DNA from: a virus
Length of the DNA stretch: 24,455 nt
Direction: 5' to 3' (one strand)
Virus record (IMG/VR): IMGVR_UViG_3300023507_000011
Location: 1 to 24,455 of that record
Shown in pieces: positions 21,811 to 24,455 of the stretch. Position 1 is the first letter of the stretch. Every line of letters starts with the position of its first letter. The notes below the pieces were generated by a model, which made no database searches, was not told where the DNA came from, and was given only the letters and a program-made list of their open reading frames with translations. Made by a program: the position numbers and the translations under genes.

Positions 21811-24455
21811 TGGCGATCGGTGTTAGTCTAGGATCGTTGGGCCTATCTTTCGGCACAACAGGTGCAAAACGCACTGAAAGCGAGATTGATCGAGTGATCA
21901 GAAGAATGAAAGCCGGTAGGCTTGCCGCTCTTCAGTACGTCGAAGCACAAAACAAAATATGGCGAATCAAAGCTCAACAGGGACCAGGTGGTGTTGGTTT
22001 TAGAGTTACGCAAGCTGTAGGTAAGTACTACACCGCTGGTAAAGAGCAAATTGAAGCTAGAAGACAAGCGGAAAGTGTTCAGCAGCTTGGTGACGCTATC
22101 TCTAGAATCCCTGTGGTCGGAGGGCCGGCCGCTCGAGCTATTGTTGATTTAGGAAAAGGTTTTAACTTTGCGGGTTTAGCGGCTGATGGTGCTACTGGCT
22201 TTTTGTTACCTCTAGGTTTTGCACTTTTCACCACCGGAGCTTTTATGAGAAGGTTGGGACGGCAATTTAAGAACGCTTTCTCATTAATGCAAACTTCATT
22301 TGCTACACTTCAGAAGCAAGCAGAAATAGTTAGGGTCGTTTTAGGGGATGTTGGAGTCACGACTAAAGATATAATGGAAGAAGCCATAAAGGTATCAAGA
22401 AAATTTTCAGTTTCGCAAATGGAAGTCGCAAATGCGATGGAAATTTTAGCTAAAGCAGGTAAGGACTGGAAAGAAATAGGAGATATTTTGCCTGCGCTCA
22501 TTAGATTTTCAACCGTAGCACAAATGGATATGGAGTCAGCCACAATGGCATTAACTTCTGTTATGGCTGACTTCAATTTGCAATCTGAAGAGGCTACTAG
22601 GACCGTTGCAATTTTAACACAAGCCCTAGATGCATCTAAATTAGCTGGTGAGGACTTGATGGAAACATTTAAGTTCATCGGTCCTGTAGCGAAGGAGTTA
22701 GGATTTGATCTTGTTGAAGTGGCTGCCGCTATGGAAGTTATTTCGGATGCTGGTATTCGTGGTTCGATAGCTGGCACAACTTTAAGACAGACTATGAATA
22801 GGATTGCCCTCGTTGCAGGTTCAACTGAAGGAAATATCATAACGGCAAGACAGGCTATTGCAAGCTTAGGTCTTGAATTTACAAACGCTGATGGAACACT
22901 CAAGTCCTTTGAAGAAATTATAGTTGATGTAGCAGAAAAGACGGCAAAACTCAGTGAAAAGGAGAGAGCCGCAATTATAGCCAGAATTTTTGGAACAAGG
23001 CAGATGGCAACTATTATGACTTTAATGAAGTCAGTCACCGAAGACTCAACCAAAACCATGAGTCAATACAAAGCGGAATTGCGTGCTGCCGCATTTGCTG
23101 AGGAATTTTTGACAGCTCAAGAAGCTTTAAGGACGGGACAGCTGAAGAACTTAAACGAGGAACAAGTTCTGCAGATACGTTCTGCGGAGGAGCTCGCCAA
23201 AACGAACAAAATTGTTGCGTTTGCTCTTGCAGCACGAACTGAAGCTCAACAACAGTTAACTGAAGGGACGTCTCTCACTGATCTCGACGCTGAACAAATA
23301 CAATTTTCTGAAGAACTGAGAAGACAGATTGAGGCGTCAGGAGTTTCTTTTGAGGACCTGAAGCACGCTATAATTATGACTGATGACGAATTTCAGTACT
23401 TCGCCAACTCAGTCAATAACCTTAACACTTCAGCACAAAAGCATCAAGCCATTATGCAAACACTTGCCCAGCGAACAGCTGAATTTAGAAATCAAATTAC
23501 TCGGTTTGCAACAGGTGCATTTGCGTCAATCGCTCCTATGATGACGGCCATCGTTAATGCTGGGATTAAAGTAGTTGGGGTCATAGATAGATTTAAGTTG
23601 TTAAAACCTGCAATTGCTCTGTTCACTCTGTTTGGGATTGCTGTAACGAGTTTAATTGTATTAATGACAGCGATTCTTGCGCCGATAGCCTTATTCGGTA
23701 ATTCTCTTGGTAAACTTGTAAGATGGTATACCCGATATAAGTTAGAAGCTGATAAAGCAACAGAAAGTACCATCTTGTTAGGTAGAAGTATTGAGTGGGC
23801 CGGTAGAACTAGCAAAAAAGTAGCTCTCAAGTTCGGAATGGTAGCTAGTGTGCTTGGTGTTTTATCGCTAGCAGTTTATGGTTTGCAAGGACCACTTGAG
23901 AGTTATCTTGGTAATGCTGAAGCTGCTGAAGTGTGGACAAATAGATTGGCATTAGCACTTACGCTATTATCGTTTGCACCAATGTTTCCTTTTGGGCTTG
24001 TTGCTGGAAAGATCGCTGCTTTTACAAGAGCGCTGATTGCGACTGAGGTGGCCATAGCTGGGTTTAGTGTTTCTTTGGGTCCTATAATTGCCGCCGCTGC
24101 TGCTTTGGCTGTTGGTGGTTATCTCATATATAAGAATTGGGACAAGGTTAAAGGACTGTTTTACACGTTAAAAGACGCTTTGGTGTCTGTTGGCAGTGCT
24201 GTACTTGATTTCTGGGCAAAGTTCAATCCACTATTTTGGGGTCTGAGACTTGCAATCAACCTTGTTGAGAGACTTACAAAGGCTTTCCATGGTTCGGGAC
24301 TTCATTGGGCTTTGGGAACAGTTGCTGATATGTTTAAGACCGTTTTTAGTGCGGCTGTTCCATTTCTGAATATAGCAAAAGGTATTACTGGCGCTATTTC
24401 AATGACGCTTGAAGGTGGCGCACAAGCTAGTACTCCAACAAATGCTCCTTCACAA
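21810..24455 (+). CDS. Tape measure protein (partial, runs off the window)
   Basis: 882 residues are visible with no stop before the end. It sets tail length and passes through the tube during infection. Residues about 165-340 match the phage minor tail/tape measure core (PhageMin_Tail): KVSRKFSVSQMEVANAMEIL, IRFSTVAQMDMESATMALTS, TVAILTQALDASKLAGEDLM, AAAMEVISDAGIRGSIAGTT and LRQTMNRIALVAG. Residues 350-560 are helical. Hydrophobic segments lie near 598-635, 674-692, 713-733 and 749-774 and could insert into the host membrane. An earlier hydrophobic stretch at about 128-145 follows a Gly-rich part. Start ATG overlaps the stop of the long chaperone (TAATG). The C-terminal part and its downstream tail genes are outside the window. 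Confidence 0.92.
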   Translation, partial: MAIGVSLGSLGLSFGTTGAKRTESEIDRVIRRMKAGRLAALQYVEAQNKIWRIKAQQGPGGVGFRVTQAVGKYYTAGKEQIEARRQAESVQQLGDAISRIPVVGGPAARAIVDLGKGFNFAGLAADGATGFLLPLGFALFTTGAFMRRLGRQFKNAFSLMQTSFATLQKQAEIVRVVLGDVGVTTKDIMEEAIKVSRKFSVSQMEVANAMEILAKAGKDWKEIGDILPALIRFSTVAQMDMESATMALTSVMADFNLQSEEATRTVAILTQALDASKLAGEDLMETFKFIGPVAKELGFDLVEVAAAMEVISDAGIRGSIAGTTLRQTMNRIALVAGSTEGNIITARQAIASLGLEFTNADGTLKSFEEIIVDVAEKTAKLSEKERAAIIARIFGTRQMATIMTLMKSVTEDSTKTMSQYKAELRAAAFAEEFLTAQEALRTGQLKNLNEEQVLQIRSAEELAKTNKIVAFALAARTEAQQQLTEGTSLTDLDAEQIQFSEELRRQIEASGVSFEDLKHAIIMTDDEFQYFANSVNNLNTSAQKHQAIMQTLAQRTAEFRNQITRFATGAFASIAPMMTAIVNAGIKVVGVIDRFKLLKPAIALFTLFGIAVTSLIVLMTAILAPIALFGNSLGKLVRWYTRYKLEADKATESTILLGRSIEWAGRTSKKVALKFGMVASVLGVLSLAVYGLQGPLESYLGNAEAAEVWTNRLALALTLLSFAPMFPFGLVAGKIAAFTRALIATEVAIAGFSVSLGPIIAAAAALAVGGYLIYKNWDKVKGLFYTLKDALVSVGSAVLDFWAKFNPLFWGLRLAINLVERLTKAFHGSGLHWALGTVADMFKTVFSAAVPFLNIAKGITGAISMTLEGGAQASTPTNAPSQ

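Noticed and set aside
22310-23059. Long open frame on the minus strand (249 codons)
   Set aside because: It lies wholly inside the tape measure gene, whose plus-strand frame has clear family motifs. The minus frame is Ser/Ala/Ile-rich with no ribosome site or recognisable domain.
1-24455. CRISPR arrays, tRNA genes, insertion sequences, integrase or attachment sites
   Set aside because: No spaced repeats, cloverleaf-like sequence, transposase or recombinase frame was found, so whether this is a free virus or a provirus cannot be judged.

Overview
The window looks like the packaging, head and front-tail part of a tailed double-stranded DNA virus (or provirus) with a contractile tail and an archaeal host. 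The archaeal assignment rests on two strong promoters with the archaeal TATA sequence TTTATATA (about 116-126 and 12225-12232), good Shine-Dalgarno sites, frequent GTG/TTG starts, and inteins in the packaging genes. Moderate GC and a deazaguanine-type transglycosylase fit a euryarchaeal host, but the host cannot be named from the sequence. All genes are on the plus strand and most overlap or nearly touch.

Layout: 146-764, a small zinc-ribbon protein and a probable small terminase. 755-2638, large terminase carrying a 119-aa mini-intein in its P-loop. 2687-4954, portal protein carrying a 343-aa intein with a LAGLIDADG endonuclease. 4947-12129, an unusual accessory block: a LAGLIDADG endonuclease fused to a minimal nucleotidyltransferase, a DpdA/TGT-like base transglycosylase, a phosphoribosyltransferase, and a 1464-aa polyprotein. 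The polyprotein runs two DUF6884/YaaA-like domains, a helical domain, an ATP-dependent DNA ligase, two LigD-type 3'-phosphoesterase-like domains and a C-terminal HK97-type prohead protease. A 48-aa Cys/His zinc-finger gene is nested in another frame inside it. 12279-14169, scaffold, capsid cement protein and major capsid protein, with their own promoter and a hairpin-T terminator. 14272-17338, beta-rich surface proteins, a beta-helix spike/fibre and a coiled-coil membrane protein. 17553-19537, neck and connector proteins. 19539-24455, tail sheath, tail tube, a tail assembly chaperone with a textbook -1 frameshift signal, and a tape measure protein that runs off the end.

How it fits together: the terminase pumps DNA through the portal into a procapsid built from scaffold, capsid and protease; neck proteins close the head; sheath and tube assemble on the tape measure with help from the two chaperone isoforms. 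The accessory block suggests that the DNA carries a modified 7-deazaguanine base. It also suggests that ligase and end-cleaning activities are delivered to the procapsid as part of the protease precursor and freed by proteolysis. That last idea is inference. The most notable items are the ligase/phosphoesterase/protease fusion, the overprinted zinc-finger gene, the complete -1 frameshift cassette in a probably archaeal virus, and a hairpin element repeated in two intergenic gaps.
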